64,000 bases of DNA from Bacteroidota bacterium (GCA_039821555.1 JBCBNX010000004.1:326616-390615), one strand, 5' to 3'. Counted from the first letter of the stretch, positions 16,979 through 24,673 are shown. A program made the numbers and translations. Notes: generated by a model from the sequence alone, not told the origin.

Positions 16979-17551
16979 CTAGGCGTTGGCTACGGTCGCG
17001 TCGTCGGCCGGGGCGTCCTCGTCGCTGTGGTCATCGCCCTCGTGGGGCTCGTCCGCGTGATCGTCGCCGTGCGCGTCATCGCCGTAGTCATCGCCATGTG
17101 ATTCGTCGCCGTAGCCATGGTCGTCGTAGGCCTTCGGGGCTTCGAGGGCGTGCTCGCTGAGCTTCGTGCCCGAGGCATAGGCCCACACGTGGTCCACCGG
17201 GCTGCCGTTGGTCGCGATGGCTTCCAAGTCGTCGGTGCTTATGCTGTAGGCGGTGGCCAGCTTCGGCACCTCCACGCCGTCGATGCGCTCGGTGTGCAGC
17301 ACGACGTCGCCGTCGGCCAGCGCCCACGTCCCGGCCTCGACGACCGGCACAAACGACTGGCCGTTGTAGACCGTGCGCGTCATATAGTCGCCGTTGTCGT
17401 AGAGGCGCAGCGTGATCTGTTTGTCGCCGCCGATGTTCGATGACGTGTTGAAGACGCCCTCGTAGGCGATTTCGGGGCCGTGGTAGTGCCCGTAGCAGCC
17501 GGACAGCGCGAGCGACACGGTGAACAAGAGAACCAGCAGAATGCGAGGCAT
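16979..17551 (-). CDS. Lipoprotein with His/Asp-rich C-terminal tail (possible metal binding)
   Basis: From ATG 17551 (MPRILLVLLFTVSLALSGC) the product has 190 residues with an LSGC lipobox. Residues ~25-110 form a beta-rich domain (YEGVFNTSSNIGGDKQITLR, TWALADGDVVLHTE) that resembles NlpE-type or META-like envelope domains only loosely. From about residue 130 the chain is dominated by His, Asp and Glu, with repeats of the form HGDD and DDHADE, at least ten His in under 60 residues. Such tails commonly bind Zn, Ni or Cu, which suggests metal sensing or buffering at the cell surface. It is first in a tight operon with a lipoprotein and the HD-domain gene. GTG/ATG starts upstream to 17587 are possible but break the signal peptide. 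Confidence 0.75.
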   Translation of the reverse strand: MPRILLVLLFTVSLALSGCYGHYHGPEIAYEGVFNTSSNIGGDKQITLRLYDNGDYMTRTVYNGQSFVPVVEAGTWALADGDVVLHTERIDGVEVPKLATAYSISTDDLEAIATNGSPVDHVWAYASGTKLSEHALEAPKAYDDHGYGDESHGDDYGDDAHGDDHADEPHEGDDHSDEDAPADDATVANA

Positions 17552-17725
17552 TGCAGGGGGGGCTTGGCTATCAGGTGGGACAGACAAGTGGGGCAGAGAG
17601 CAGTGGCGCGCGACTGATCCCGCAGGCGCGCCAGTCCACTCGTCCGAAGACGCCGCAACCTACGCATGCGACGGGTTCACGCCTCAACTCGCCCGCGATT
17701 TCAAACAGACTTCCGGGGGAGAACA

Positions 17726-17753
17726 AGGGATAGGGGATAGTGAACAGGGGCGG
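17726..17753. repeat. Degenerate heptad array (AGGGATA type)
   Basis: Four consecutive 7-mers AGGGATA, GGGGATA, GTGAACA, GGGGCGG lie in the 292-bp gap between the ABC permease and the His-rich lipoprotein gene. The same gap holds a second, unrelated heptad array at 17809-17836. Confidence 0.5.
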
Positions 17754-17808
17754 CAGGAGGTGAAGCACGATAGGGTCTTGACGATCGAGGCCAATGGACG
17801 CACCTTTT

Positions 17809-17836
17809 CGACCTTCGACCTTCGACCTTCGACCTT
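17809..17836. repeat. CGACCTT heptad array, four perfect copies
   Basis: CGACCTT is repeated four times head-to-tail just beyond the 3' end of the ABC permease gene (stop at 17844 on the minus strand). The copies are identical, which implies recent expansion. Confidence 0.9.
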
Positions 17837-17843
17837 CGAGCCC

Positions 17844-19502
17844 TCAGCCTGCTACCGCCCGTCCGCTCACCACGCGCGTCACGGCGGAGGCGACCACGAC
17901 GAGGCCGATGAGGAGCACGCTGTAGGCTGCCGCCGCGCCCAGGTCGTAGAGGCGAAGCTGGGCAAAGATCTCGACGGAGATCGGGCGGTTGCCGAACACA
18001 TAGAGCAGGATCGACGCGACGAACTCGCCGAGGGCCGTCACGAAGGTGAGCAAGGTGCCTGCGGCCACGCTTGGCAGGATAACCGGCCACACGACACGGC
18101 GGAACGTCGTCCATGCGTTCGCGCCGAGGTCGGCCGAGGCTTCGGTGAGGCGGTCGTCGTAGGCGTCGAGGGCGGCCTGCGTGGACTGCACGACCAAGGG
18201 CAGGTGCCGCACGAAGTAGGCGATCGGCAGCAGCCAAAAGGTACCGAGCAGGATATGCCCGAAGCCTAGGGCACTCGGCTCGTCGAACGCCACGATCAGC
18301 CCGAGCGCGATCACGGTGCCGGGCACGGCGAAGGGGAGCAGCGCGAGCGCCCGCAGCAGCCCGCGCCCTACCACCTGCGTCTTGGCGATCACGAGCGCCG
18401 CGGCCACGCCTACGACCACGTTGGCCGCCGTCGCCAGCGTCGCCATCCAGATCGAGTTCTGGATTGGCGCGGCCACGTCGGGGTCAGCGAAGACGGCGCG
18501 CCAGTTGTCGAGGGTGTACTCGGGCGGGAGCACCTGCGTCGTCCACGCGCCTTCCTGCACGAACGAGAGGAGGACGACCATCGCTACGGGCAGCAGCACG
18601 AACAGTAGCAGCGCCGCTACGCCCACGCTCGCAAGGGCGCGGCCCCAGCCGCTACGGATCGGCGTGCCGCCGCGTCCGGCGCCTTTACCCGCGACGCCGC
18701 CGAGCGGGCCCCGCTTCGGGCCGAGTTCGAGGCCGACCAAGAAGAGCAGGCACAGGCTCGTCAGGACGACGCTTGCCGTGGCCGAGAGCGCGAGGTTACC
18801 GTTGATCTTCTGCTGGTAGATGTAGACGGTCAGGAACGGCTCGTCCTCGGCAAACAGGAGCGGCGCGGTGAAGCTCGCCATCGCCACCATGAAGACGAGC
18901 AGCGCAGCGCCGACGAGCGCGGGGCGCAGGAGCGGCAGCACCACACGGCGGAGCGTCGTCCAGCCTGAAGCGCCGAGGTCCGCCGAAGCATCGAGCAAGC
19001 TCCGGTCGAGGCGTGCGAGCGCAGCGGCGGCGAAGAGGTAGAAGTAGACGTAGAACGCGTAGACGTGGACGAGCCACACGGCCGCCAGGCCTTCGAAGCG
19101 AAAGGGAACCGCGTCGAGGCCGAGCAGCGCTTGGAGCGCGCGGGGCAGGACGCCGCTCTCGCTGTAGAGGAACAGGAACGCCAGCACGCCCACAAGCGGC
19201 GGCAGCGCCAGCGGGAGCACCGCCACGCCCTGCAGGACGCCCTTCAGCGGGAGGTCGTAGCGGAAGAAGGCGTAGGCGAGTGCGGTGCCGAGCACACCCG
19301 CGCCCACGACCGTGGCCAGCGCGATGCCGACCGAGTTGGTGAGCGCGCGCACTCCGGCCGCGTCCCAGCCGCTGAAGAAGGCCCGCAGCCCCTCGCCCCG
19401 CAGCCCGAGGCCGAAGGTGGCTAGGTTGGGCCAGAGCACATAGCCCACCAGCACGACGGCCACGGCAGCGGCGAGGGCGTAGGCAGCACGACGAGATAGC
19501 AC
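17844..19502 (-). CDS. ABC transporter permease with two fused membrane domains (FbpB/ThiP type)
   Basis: The product is about 552 residues from GTG 19502 (VLSRRAAYALAAAVAVVLVG). The frame is open to 19640 but that extension is translated from tandem repeats (RVACCVL periods) and is not credible. Two copies of a six-helix permease are fused; each has the EAA loop that docks the ATPase: LDASADLGASGWTTLRRVVL near residue 190 and LTEASADLGANAWTTFRRV near residue 460. Such fused permeases import Fe(III), thiamine or similar solutes with a periplasmic binding protein and an ATPase. Neither partner is adjacent here, so it must work with subunits encoded elsewhere. Confidence 0.88.
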   Translation of the reverse strand: MLSRRAAYALAAAVAVVLVGYVLWPNLATFGLGLRGEGLRAFFSGWDAAGVRALTNSVGIALATVVGAGVLGTALAYAFFRYDLPLKGVLQGVAVLPLALPPLVGVLAFLFLYSESGVLPRALQALLGLDAVPFRFEGLAAVWLVHVYAFYVYFYLFAAAALARLDRSLLDASADLGASGWTTLRRVVLPLLRPALVGAALLVFMVAMASFTAPLLFAEDEPFLTVYIYQQKINGNLALSATASVVLTSLCLLFLVGLELGPKRGPLGGVAGKGAGRGGTPIRSGWGRALASVGVAALLLFVLLPVAMVVLLSFVQEGAWTTQVLPPEYTLDNWRAVFADPDVAAPIQNSIWMATLATAANVVVGVAAALVIAKTQVVGRGLLRALALLPFAVPGTVIALGLIVAFDEPSALGFGHILLGTFWLLPIAYFVRHLPLVVQSTQAALDAYDDRLTEASADLGANAWTTFRRVVWPVILPSVAAGTLLTFVTALGEFVASILLYVFGNRPISVEIFAQLRLYDLGAAAAYSVLLIGLVVVASAVTRVVSGRAVAG

Positions 19503-19532
19503 AGGCGGTGGACGGTGAGGCGGTGGACGGTG
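19503..19532. repeat. 15-bp tandem duplication abutting the ABC permease start codon
   Basis: AGGCGGTGGACGGTG occurs twice in tandem immediately next to the GTG start (19502, minus strand). It therefore makes up the entire translation-initiation leader of that gene. Confidence 0.8.
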
Positions 19533-19574
19533 AGGCGAATTCGCTTGCCGGCGCTGCGACGGTTGGTTTGCTTC

Positions 19575-19641
19575 CACGCAACACGCAACACGCAACACGC
19601 AACACGCAACACGCAACACGCAACACGCAACACGCAACACG
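19575..19641. repeat. CACGCAA heptad array, about nine copies
   Basis: Nine head-to-tail copies of CACGCAA (minus strand TTGCGTG) lie upstream of the ABC permease gene. The same core word, GTGTTGC in another phase, builds the inverted pair at 20138-20196 about 500 bp away. Confidence 0.92.
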
Positions 19642-19696
19642 CCGCCAAGATCGCAACCGAAGCGTAAGCCAGGCGTAATTCACGACGTCAAATTGT

Positions 19697-20107
19697 ATGC
19701 TCCCCACGCGCCGCCCTCTCATGCCGACTGCTACGCCCCAACCTCTACGGACCGAGTCGACGCCCAGCGGATCGGCTCCGACCGAGCGCACAGCGGCGCG
19801 GCCTCGGCAGAGGCGCGCTCCTCAGGTGCGGATCTACACCTACCCCGACTGCCCCGACACGAAGGGCGTCCTAGCCTTCCTCGACGCTCAGCAGGTGCCC
19901 TACGTCCTCGACGACCTCGAAGGGCTACCCGTGAACGACGACTGCGGCTTCGTCTCGCCGACCGTGGAGGTCGGCCGCGACACGCTCGTCCAGCCCGACT
20001 GCGGCGACCTCGAACGGCTCCTCCGCAGCCACGGCCTCATCACCGGCCGCCTCGCCATGCCTACCAACGGCGACGGTCTCGTCTGCTCGATGTCGAATGC
20101 GGCGTAG
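19697..20107 (+). CDS. Glutaredoxin-like protein with monothiol CPDT motif
   Basis: The 136-residue frame (ATG 19697; ATG 19721 is an equally possible start) has a disordered Pro/Thr/Arg-rich N-terminus of about 40 residues. A short glutaredoxin-fold segment follows: VRIYTYPDCPDTKGVLAFL, with the active-site CPDT, then VPYVLDDLEGLP and VSPTVEVGRDTLVQPD. The order (strand, Cys motif, helix, cis-Pro-like SPTV) fits the family. The C-terminus adds two more Cys (QPDCGDL, GLVCSM). It may act in thiol or Fe-S chemistry in the cytoplasm. It is a single-gene unit whose 3' side is an 18-bp inverted repeat. Confidence 0.65.
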   Translation: MLPTRRPLMPTATPQPLRTESTPSGSAPTERTAARPRQRRAPQVRIYTYPDCPDTKGVLAFLDAQQVPYVLDDLEGLPVNDDCGFVSPTVEVGRDTLVQPDCGDLERLLRSHGLITGRLAMPTNGDGLVCSMSNAA

Positions 20108-20137
20108 GATCTTTGCTAGAGCGTGACGCTGTGCCGA

Positions 20138-20196
20138 GTGTTGCGTATTTCGTGTTGCGTGTTTAGATCTAGACTCGCAACACGTAACACGAAATA
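20138..20196. repeat. Heptad-built hairpin, 18-bp stem, between glutaredoxin-like and kinase genes
   Basis: Heptads GTGTTGC, GTATTTC, GTGTTGC, GTGTTTA run from 20138. The arms TATTTCGTGTTGCGTGTT (20146-20163) and AACACGTAACACGAAATA (20179-20196) pair over 18 bp with a single G-U wobble and a 15-nt loop containing the palindrome TAGATCTA. No T-tract follows on either strand. It could stabilise or end the upstream mRNA, or be a mobile repeat. Confidence 0.85.
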
Positions 20197-20203
20197 GACC
20201 ACC

Positions 20204-21601
20204 GTGGCGCTCCCGTTCAGCAAAGGCAGCCGGCTCCGGCGCAACCATCGGCTTCAGGTGGTTCTGCGCGTTGCTGGCATCGGCGCGACCGTGGCGGGGA
20301 CGCTCTGGTTGTGGCGCGCCGACCTCTACCTCGCCGCCGCGCTTGCGGCCGGCGGGGTGCTGTGGGGCCTCGCGTCGCTCGTGCGCTACACTGAGAAGAC
20401 GCCGCGCGACCTCACGCGCTTCCTCGAAGCCATCCGCTACGACGACTTCTCGCAGGGCTTCTCGTCGGCGGGGCGGGGCGGGCTGTTCGAGGATTTGAGC
20501 GCGGCGTTCAACGAGGTCACCGATGCCTTCCGGCGTATCCGTAGCGAGCGCGAAGAGCAGGCGCGGACGCTCCAGACCGTCATCCAGCACGTCGGCGTGG
20601 CGCTCATCGCCTTCCGGCCGGACACCGGCGAGGTCGTGCTCGTCAACAACGCGGCGAAGCGGCTGCTCGGCCTCGGGCGGTTCCGTTCGCTGCAAAAGCT
20701 CGACGCGACCGAGCCGACGCTGGCCCGGACGCTCCGGCGTCTCCAGTCAGGCAGCCGCACCCTCGTGACGCTCGAACGCGAGGACCAGCCGCTGCAACTC
20801 TTTGTCAACGCGACGCGCTTCCGACTCGTCGGGACGGTGCATACGCTCGTGACGCTGCAAGACATCCGACAGGAACTGGAGGCGAAGGAGATGGACGCCT
20901 GGCAGCAACTCACGCGCGTGCTCACCCACGAGATTGCCAACTCGGTTGCGCCGATCGCCTCGCTCGCCTCGACGGCCAGCGGCCTGCTCATCGAGGCACC
21001 GCCCTCCGGCGATGGCGGCGGGCCGCCGCGCGTCCACGCCCTCGACGCCGACGACGCCACCGACGTGCACGAGGCGCTGCGCACCATCGAGCGGCGTAGC
21101 AAGGGCCTCATGCACTTCGTGGATGCCTACCGCAGCCTCGCGAAGGTCCCCAAGCCGAAGCTCGAACTCGTCGCCGTGCGCGAACTCGCCGCGCCGATGC
21201 GCTACCTCCTCCGCGCCTCGCTCGACGCCCACGGCATTGCCTTCGACATCGACATCGAGCCGGACATGCTGGAGGTCGCCGCCGACCCCGAACTCATCGA
21301 GCAGGTGCTCATCAACCTGCTCCTCAACGCGATTCAGGCGTTGGAGGGCCAGCCCGACGGCCGCATCGTGCTGCGCGCCTTCGCCGGGCCGACGGGGCGC
21401 CCCGTGATCGAGATCGTGGACAACGGCCCCGGTATCCAGCCCGAGGCGCGCGACAAGATCTTCGTGCCGTTCTTCACCACCAAGCAGAGCGGGTCCGGCA
21501 TCGGCCTCGCGCTCTCGCGGCAGATCTTGCGCCGCCATGGCGGCACCCTCACCGTGCGCTCTACGCCCGACGTTGAGACCGTTTTTGCATTGCGTTTCTG
21601 A
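20204..21601 (+). CDS. PAS-containing sensor histidine kinase (NtrY/AtoS-like)
   Basis: A 465-residue kinase starting at GTG 20204. Two hydrophobic helices near residues 20-65 anchor it; a HAMP-like linker and PAS domain follow (QTVIQHVGVALIAFRPDTGE near residue 125). The phospho-acceptor is H242 in RVLTHEIANSVAPIASLAS. The HATPase domain shows the N box LINLLLNAIQAL, G1 VDNGPGIQPEA, F box IFVPFFTTKQSGSGIGLALS and G3 HGGTLTV. A Pro/Gly-rich insertion (about 260-280) splits the HisKA region. No response regulator is adjacent, so it is an orphan; NtrY-like kinases usually signal to a sigma-54 activator. The leader is only 7 bp from the 18-bp hairpin. Confidence 0.9.
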   Translation: MALPFSKGSRLRRNHRLQVVLRVAGIGATVAGTLWLWRADLYLAAALAAGGVLWGLASLVRYTEKTPRDLTRFLEAIRYDDFSQGFSSAGRGGLFEDLSAAFNEVTDAFRRIRSEREEQARTLQTVIQHVGVALIAFRPDTGEVVLVNNAAKRLLGLGRFRSLQKLDATEPTLARTLRRLQSGSRTLVTLEREDQPLQLFVNATRFRLVGTVHTLVTLQDIRQELEAKEMDAWQQLTRVLTHEIANSVAPIASLASTASGLLIEAPPSGDGGGPPRVHALDADDATDVHEALRTIERRSKGLMHFVDAYRSLAKVPKPKLELVAVRELAAPMRYLLRASLDAHGIAFDIDIEPDMLEVAADPELIEQVLINLLLNAIQALEGQPDGRIVLRAFAGPTGRPVIEIVDNGPGIQPEARDKIFVPFFTTKQSGSGIGLALSRQILRRHGGTLTVRSTPDVETVFALRF

Positions 21602-21656
21602 TCGACCGGAATTAGCGTCTGCTTTGACCTCCGTGTAACCCGCTTGCCCTGCTGTG

Positions 21657-22262
21657 ATGTCTGCTCCTGCCCTGCTCAGCGTGCTCTTCGTTCTCCTCGC
21701 CGCAGGCGGCTGTGTGGCACCGCAGCCTGCGGCGGACACGGCAGGCACGGCCACGGAGGCGGTTTCGTCGGAGCCGCCCGCGTCGCTGACCATCGCCGCC
21801 ATCGAGCGGGCGGTGTTTGCCGCAGCCAACGAGGCCCGGCAGCGGCAAGGCCTCGCAATGCTCGACCCGGACGCCGCCCTCGCTGAGATCGCCCGGAAGC
21901 ACAGCGTGCGCATGGCGACCGTCGGCTTCTTCGCCCACCGCGACGACCTCGGCCAGCAGCCCGCCGACCGCGCCCGCAACGACGACTACGACTACCGGCG
22001 CTTCGGCGAGAACCTCTTCCGGGGATCGCTCTGGGACAGCCGCACGACGCGCCGCAGCGCGCTCGGCGAGGTGACCGTGACCTACGACTGGCACACCGCC
22101 GAGACGCTCGCCGACGAGGTAGTCGAGGGGTGGCTCACGAGCCCGTCGCACCGCGAAAACCTGCTCTCGCCCGACTATGCTCGCATGGGCATCGGCGTCG
22201 CCGCGGACGACGAGCGCGAGGTGTTCGTCACGCAAAACCTCAGCCTCCCGCGCGGTAGCTGA
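21657..22262 (+). CDS. CAP/SCP-domain lipoprotein
   Basis: The 201-residue product (ATG 21657; a GTG sits one codon before) has a lipoprotein signal ending LLAAGGCVAPQ. The CAP (cysteine-rich secretory protein/PR-1) fold is shown by LAEIARKHSVRMATVGFFAH, FGENLFRGS, VVEGWLTSPSHRENLLSPDY and MGIGVA. The two conserved His (KHSVRM and SPSHRE) and Glu residues of the CAP cavity are present. Bacterial members are extracytoplasmic, with lipid-binding or protease-like roles proposed but mostly unproven. It is followed by a perfect 16-bp inverted repeat. Confidence 0.88.
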   Translation: MSAPALLSVLFVLLAAGGCVAPQPAADTAGTATEAVSSEPPASLTIAAIERAVFAAANEARQRQGLAMLDPDAALAEIARKHSVRMATVGFFAHRDDLGQQPADRARNDDYDYRRFGENLFRGSLWDSRTTRRSALGEVTVTYDWHTAETLADEVVEGWLTSPSHRENLLSPDYARMGIGVAADDEREVFVTQNLSLPRGS

Positions 22263-22279
22263 GGATGTGTGGCCGTCTG

Positions 22280-22350
22280 CAGGTGTGAACGTGTGGAAGT
22301 ACGGCCGCATCGTACGTTCACACCGTCCTACGTGCACACGTTCACACCTG
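22280..22350. repeat. Perfect 16-bp inverted repeat built from GTGTGAAC octads
   Basis: CAGGTGTGAACGTGTG (22280-22295) and CACACGTTCACACCTG (22335-22350) are exact complements. The left arm reads in 8-mers GTGTGAAC, GTGTGGAA; the minus strand of the right arm reads GTGTGAAC, GTGTGCAC, GTAGGACG, GTGTGAAC, GTACGATG. It ends 5 bp before the aminotransferase start codon, so in RNA the start would lie at the base of a hairpin. Confidence 0.85.
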
Positions 22351-22355
22351 ACCCG

Positions 22356-23252
22356 ATGCTCCAGACCGCCGACCCTCGCAACGCCGACCTGATCGTCAAC
22401 ATCAACGGGCGGCTCGTCCACCGTGACGAGGCGGGCGTGAGCCCCTTCGACAGCGTCGTGCAGGGCGGCGATGGCGTCTGGGAGGGGCTGCGGCTCTACG
22501 ACGGGCGCATCTTCCGGCTCACCGAGCACCTGCGCCGCCTCCGCGACTCGGCCAAGGCGCTCGCGTTCGCCGAGATCCCATCGCTCGATCATATCCGGCA
22601 TGAGTTGAAGCGCACGCTGGAGGCCAACGGCATGACCGACGGCGTGCACATCCGCCTCACGCTTACGCGCGGCGTCAAGATCACGAGTGGCATGGACCCG
22701 CGCCTCAACCAGAGCGGCCCGACGCTGATCGTGCTGCCCGAGTGGAAAGCGCCGGTCTATCGCAAGTCTGGCCTCAGGCTCATCACCGCGTCCGTGCGCC
22801 GCTTTCCGCCCGACTGCCTCGACCCGAAGATCCACCACAACAACCTCCTGCAGAGCATCCTCGCCAAGATCGAGGCCAACGTGGCCGGAGCCGACAGCGC
22901 GCTCATGCTCGACCGCGAGGGCTTCATCGCCGAGTGCAACGGCACGCACGTCTTTTTGGTGACGGACGGTACCGTGCTCACGAGCCACACCGACGCCTGC
23001 CCCGAGGGCATCACGCGCCAGACGATCCTCGATTTGTGCGTGCGCCACGGCATCCCGCACGCCGTCCGCCGCCTTTCTACGACCGATGCCTACCGCGCCG
23101 ACGAGGTGTTCTGCACCGGCACGATGGGCGAACTCGCCGGCGTCCTCGGCCTCGACGGGCGCGTGATCGGCGAGGGCACCGTCGGCCCGCTCACGCAGCG
23201 CCTCTCCGCGCTCTACGCCGAGGAGACACGCACGGCGGGGGAGGTGGTGTGA
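22356..23252 (+). CDS. PLP-dependent class IV aminotransferase
   Basis: From ATG 22356 (MLQTADPRNADLIVNINGRL) the product has 298 residues, normal for the fold-type IV family. Recognisable segments are SPFDSVVQGGDGVWEGLRLY, the PLP-Lys region LDPKIHHNNLLQSILAKIEA, GFIAECNGTHVFLV and the phosphate-binding CPEGITRQTILDL and CTGTMGELAGV. Family members are branched-chain or D-amino acid transaminases or aminodeoxychorismate lyase; the sequence does not settle which. The 94-bp leader is filled by a perfect inverted repeat, which could affect translation. It is a single-gene unit; RidA, which detoxifies enamines released by PLP enzymes, is encoded 161 bp downstream. Confidence 0.9.
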   Translation: MLQTADPRNADLIVNINGRLVHRDEAGVSPFDSVVQGGDGVWEGLRLYDGRIFRLTEHLRRLRDSAKALAFAEIPSLDHIRHELKRTLEANGMTDGVHIRLTLTRGVKITSGMDPRLNQSGPTLIVLPEWKAPVYRKSGLRLITASVRRFPPDCLDPKIHHNNLLQSILAKIEANVAGADSALMLDREGFIAECNGTHVFLVTDGTVLTSHTDACPEGITRQTILDLCVRHGIPHAVRRLSTTDAYRADEVFCTGTMGELAGVLGLDGRVIGEGTVGPLTQRLSALYAEETRTAGEVV

Positions 23253-23413
23253 GCCTTCGTGCGTCCGGGTCGTGCTCTACTGGGCCAGTTTATATCACGG
23301 TGCCCTTGAAGGGATAGCGGTGACCGTAAGTTGTCACAGGCCCTTCCGATCATAGGTGCCTTGCGTTTACTCACCCCCGACGCCGCTCACGGTGTCGATT
23401 ACCCAGACCCCTC

Positions 23414-23809
23414 ATGTCCACCGATCGCCAAGTGACCCGCTTCGGGCCGTTCAAAGACTTCATCGCCAACGGCGTCAAACAAGGAGACACAATCTACATC
23501 TCGGGCCAAGTTGGCACCGACGGCGAAGGCAACCTCGTTGGCGAGGGCGACCTCGCGGCACAGACCCGGCAAGCCTACGCAAACGTCCAGGAGGTCCTCG
23601 CTCACTTCGGCGCGACGATGGACCACGTGGTCGACGAGACCTGGTACGTGACCGACATCGGCGCGACGATGGCCAACGTGGGCGAACTGTTTGGCATCCG
23701 TGCAGAGGCGTACGGCAAGAACCCCGAGGTGGCACAGACGATGATCCAAGTCGCCGGGCTGGTCATGCCGATGCTGTCCATCGAGATCAAGTGCGTGGCC
23801 CGCGTCTGA
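23414..23809 (+). CDS. RidA family (YjgF/UK114) reactive intermediate deaminase-like protein
   Basis: This 131-residue protein matches the family's length and core: GDTIYISGQVGTDGEGNLVG, AAQTRQAYANVQEVLAHFGA, VDETWYVTDI, and a final SIEIKCVARV carrying the Arg that binds the substrate carboxylate (the usual IE.A.A-like end is modified by a Cys). RidA trimers hydrolyse enamine/imine intermediates made by PLP-dependent enzymes in the cytoplasm. The gene follows a PLP aminotransferase in the same direction; the 161-bp gap suggests a separate promoter. Members of this broad family can have other roles, so activity is inferred. Confidence 0.92.
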   Translation: MSTDRQVTRFGPFKDFIANGVKQGDTIYISGQVGTDGEGNLVGEGDLAAQTRQAYANVQEVLAHFGATMDHVVDETWYVTDIGATMANVGELFGIRAEAYGKNPEVAQTMIQVAGLVMPMLSIEIKCVARV

Positions 23810-23826
23810 TCGCCAGTGTATGAGGC

Positions 23827-23854
23827 GTATGTCTCGTCGGTGTGCGAGGCATAC
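23827..23854. repeat. 10-bp stem hairpin after the RidA gene
   Basis: GTATGTCTCG and CGAGGCATAC pair over 10 bp with one U-G wobble and an 8-nt loop. It lies 18 bp past the RidA stop with no T-tract. The words GTATGAGGC and GTATGTCTC repeat just before the loop, so it resembles the other repeat-built hairpins. Confidence 0.6.
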
Positions 23855-23898
23855 GGCCCTGCATGTACGAAGCAGAATCCCCTGTCTCCTCCTAAGCC

Positions 23899-24471
23899 AT
23901 GTCCGATCTCGAACAGGTCAGCGTCGCGTCGGCAGCCGAGTGGCGGGTGTGGCTGGAGGCGAACCACGCGCAGGAGGCGTCGATCTGGCTCGTCACCTAC
24001 AAGAAGGCGGTCCCTGGCAAGTACGTCTCGGCGTCCGAGGTGCTGGACGAGGCGCTGTGCTTCGGCTGGATGGACGGGCGCCGCAAGAAGCTCGACGCCC
24101 AACGGACGATGCAACTCCTATCGCCGCGCAAGACGCAGCACTGGGCTAAGAGTTACAAAGACCGGGTGGCGCGCCTGACCGCCGAAGGACGCATGCACGA
24201 GGCGGGGCTGCAGGTCGTCGCGGCAGCCAAAGCCAGCGGCATGTGGGACTTCATGAACGACGTGGACGCGCTCGTCGTCCCTGCTGACCTGGAAGCGGCC
24301 TTCGAGCGCAACCCGGTCGCATGGGGTCACTACGAGGCCTTCCCGGGCTCCGCCAAGCGCGATCTCCTGCGATGGATCAAGCTCGCCAAGCGGTCGCAGA
24401 CGCGAGCCGCGCGAATCGAGAAGGCCGTCGCGCTCGCAGCTCAGAACAAGCGCGCTTCGGGGACGAGATAG
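23899..24471 (+). CDS. YdeI/OmpD-associated family protein
   Basis: A 190-residue protein with the family's characteristic layout: EWRVWLEANHAQEASIWLVT, YKKAVPGKYVSASEVLDEAL, CFGWMDGRRKKLDAQRTMQL, LSPRKTQHWAKSYKDRVARL and a helical C-terminus rich in Lys/Arg/Ala. YdeI-like proteins are widespread, cytoplasmic and poorly understood; in enterobacteria the name comes from an effect on stress or antimicrobial-peptide resistance. The start is supported by the family N-terminus. It is a single-gene unit followed by a GC-rich hairpin (24504-24525). Confidence 0.88.
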   Translation: MSDLEQVSVASAAEWRVWLEANHAQEASIWLVTYKKAVPGKYVSASEVLDEALCFGWMDGRRKKLDAQRTMQLLSPRKTQHWAKSYKDRVARLTAEGRMHEAGLQVVAAAKASGMWDFMNDVDALVVPADLEAAFERNPVAWGHYEAFPGSAKRDLLRWIKLAKRSQTRAARIEKAVALAAQNKRASGTR

Positions 24472-24503
24472 GGCAGCACGGTGCGGCGACCTGGCCTGGT
24501 TGT

Positions 24504-24525
24504 GCCCTCGTCTTCAGATGAGGGC
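24504..24525. repeat. GC-rich 9-bp hairpin after the YdeI-like gene
   Basis: GCCCTCGTC-TTCA-GATGAGGGC forms a 9-bp stem with one G-U wobble and a tetraloop, 32 bp past the stop codon. Without a T-run it is at most a weak terminator or an mRNA-end structure. Confidence 0.4.
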
Positions 24526-24673
24526 CCACACTGCGAGACGGCGTCCCCTCCGAGTTGCCGAGCTGTTGCACCCTCACGGGCATAGCACCGTAGAGCACCG
24601 CAGGCGTTGGCTTCTGTAGATCGGCCCCATCGCAACGATGCGCTCTTCTCCGACGGCTGCGATTCCCCCAACA

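Noticed and set aside
19575..19640. N-terminal extension of the ABC permease (RVACCVL repeats)
   Set aside because: The residues are a translation of an intergenic heptad array; the family N-terminus begins at GTG 19502.
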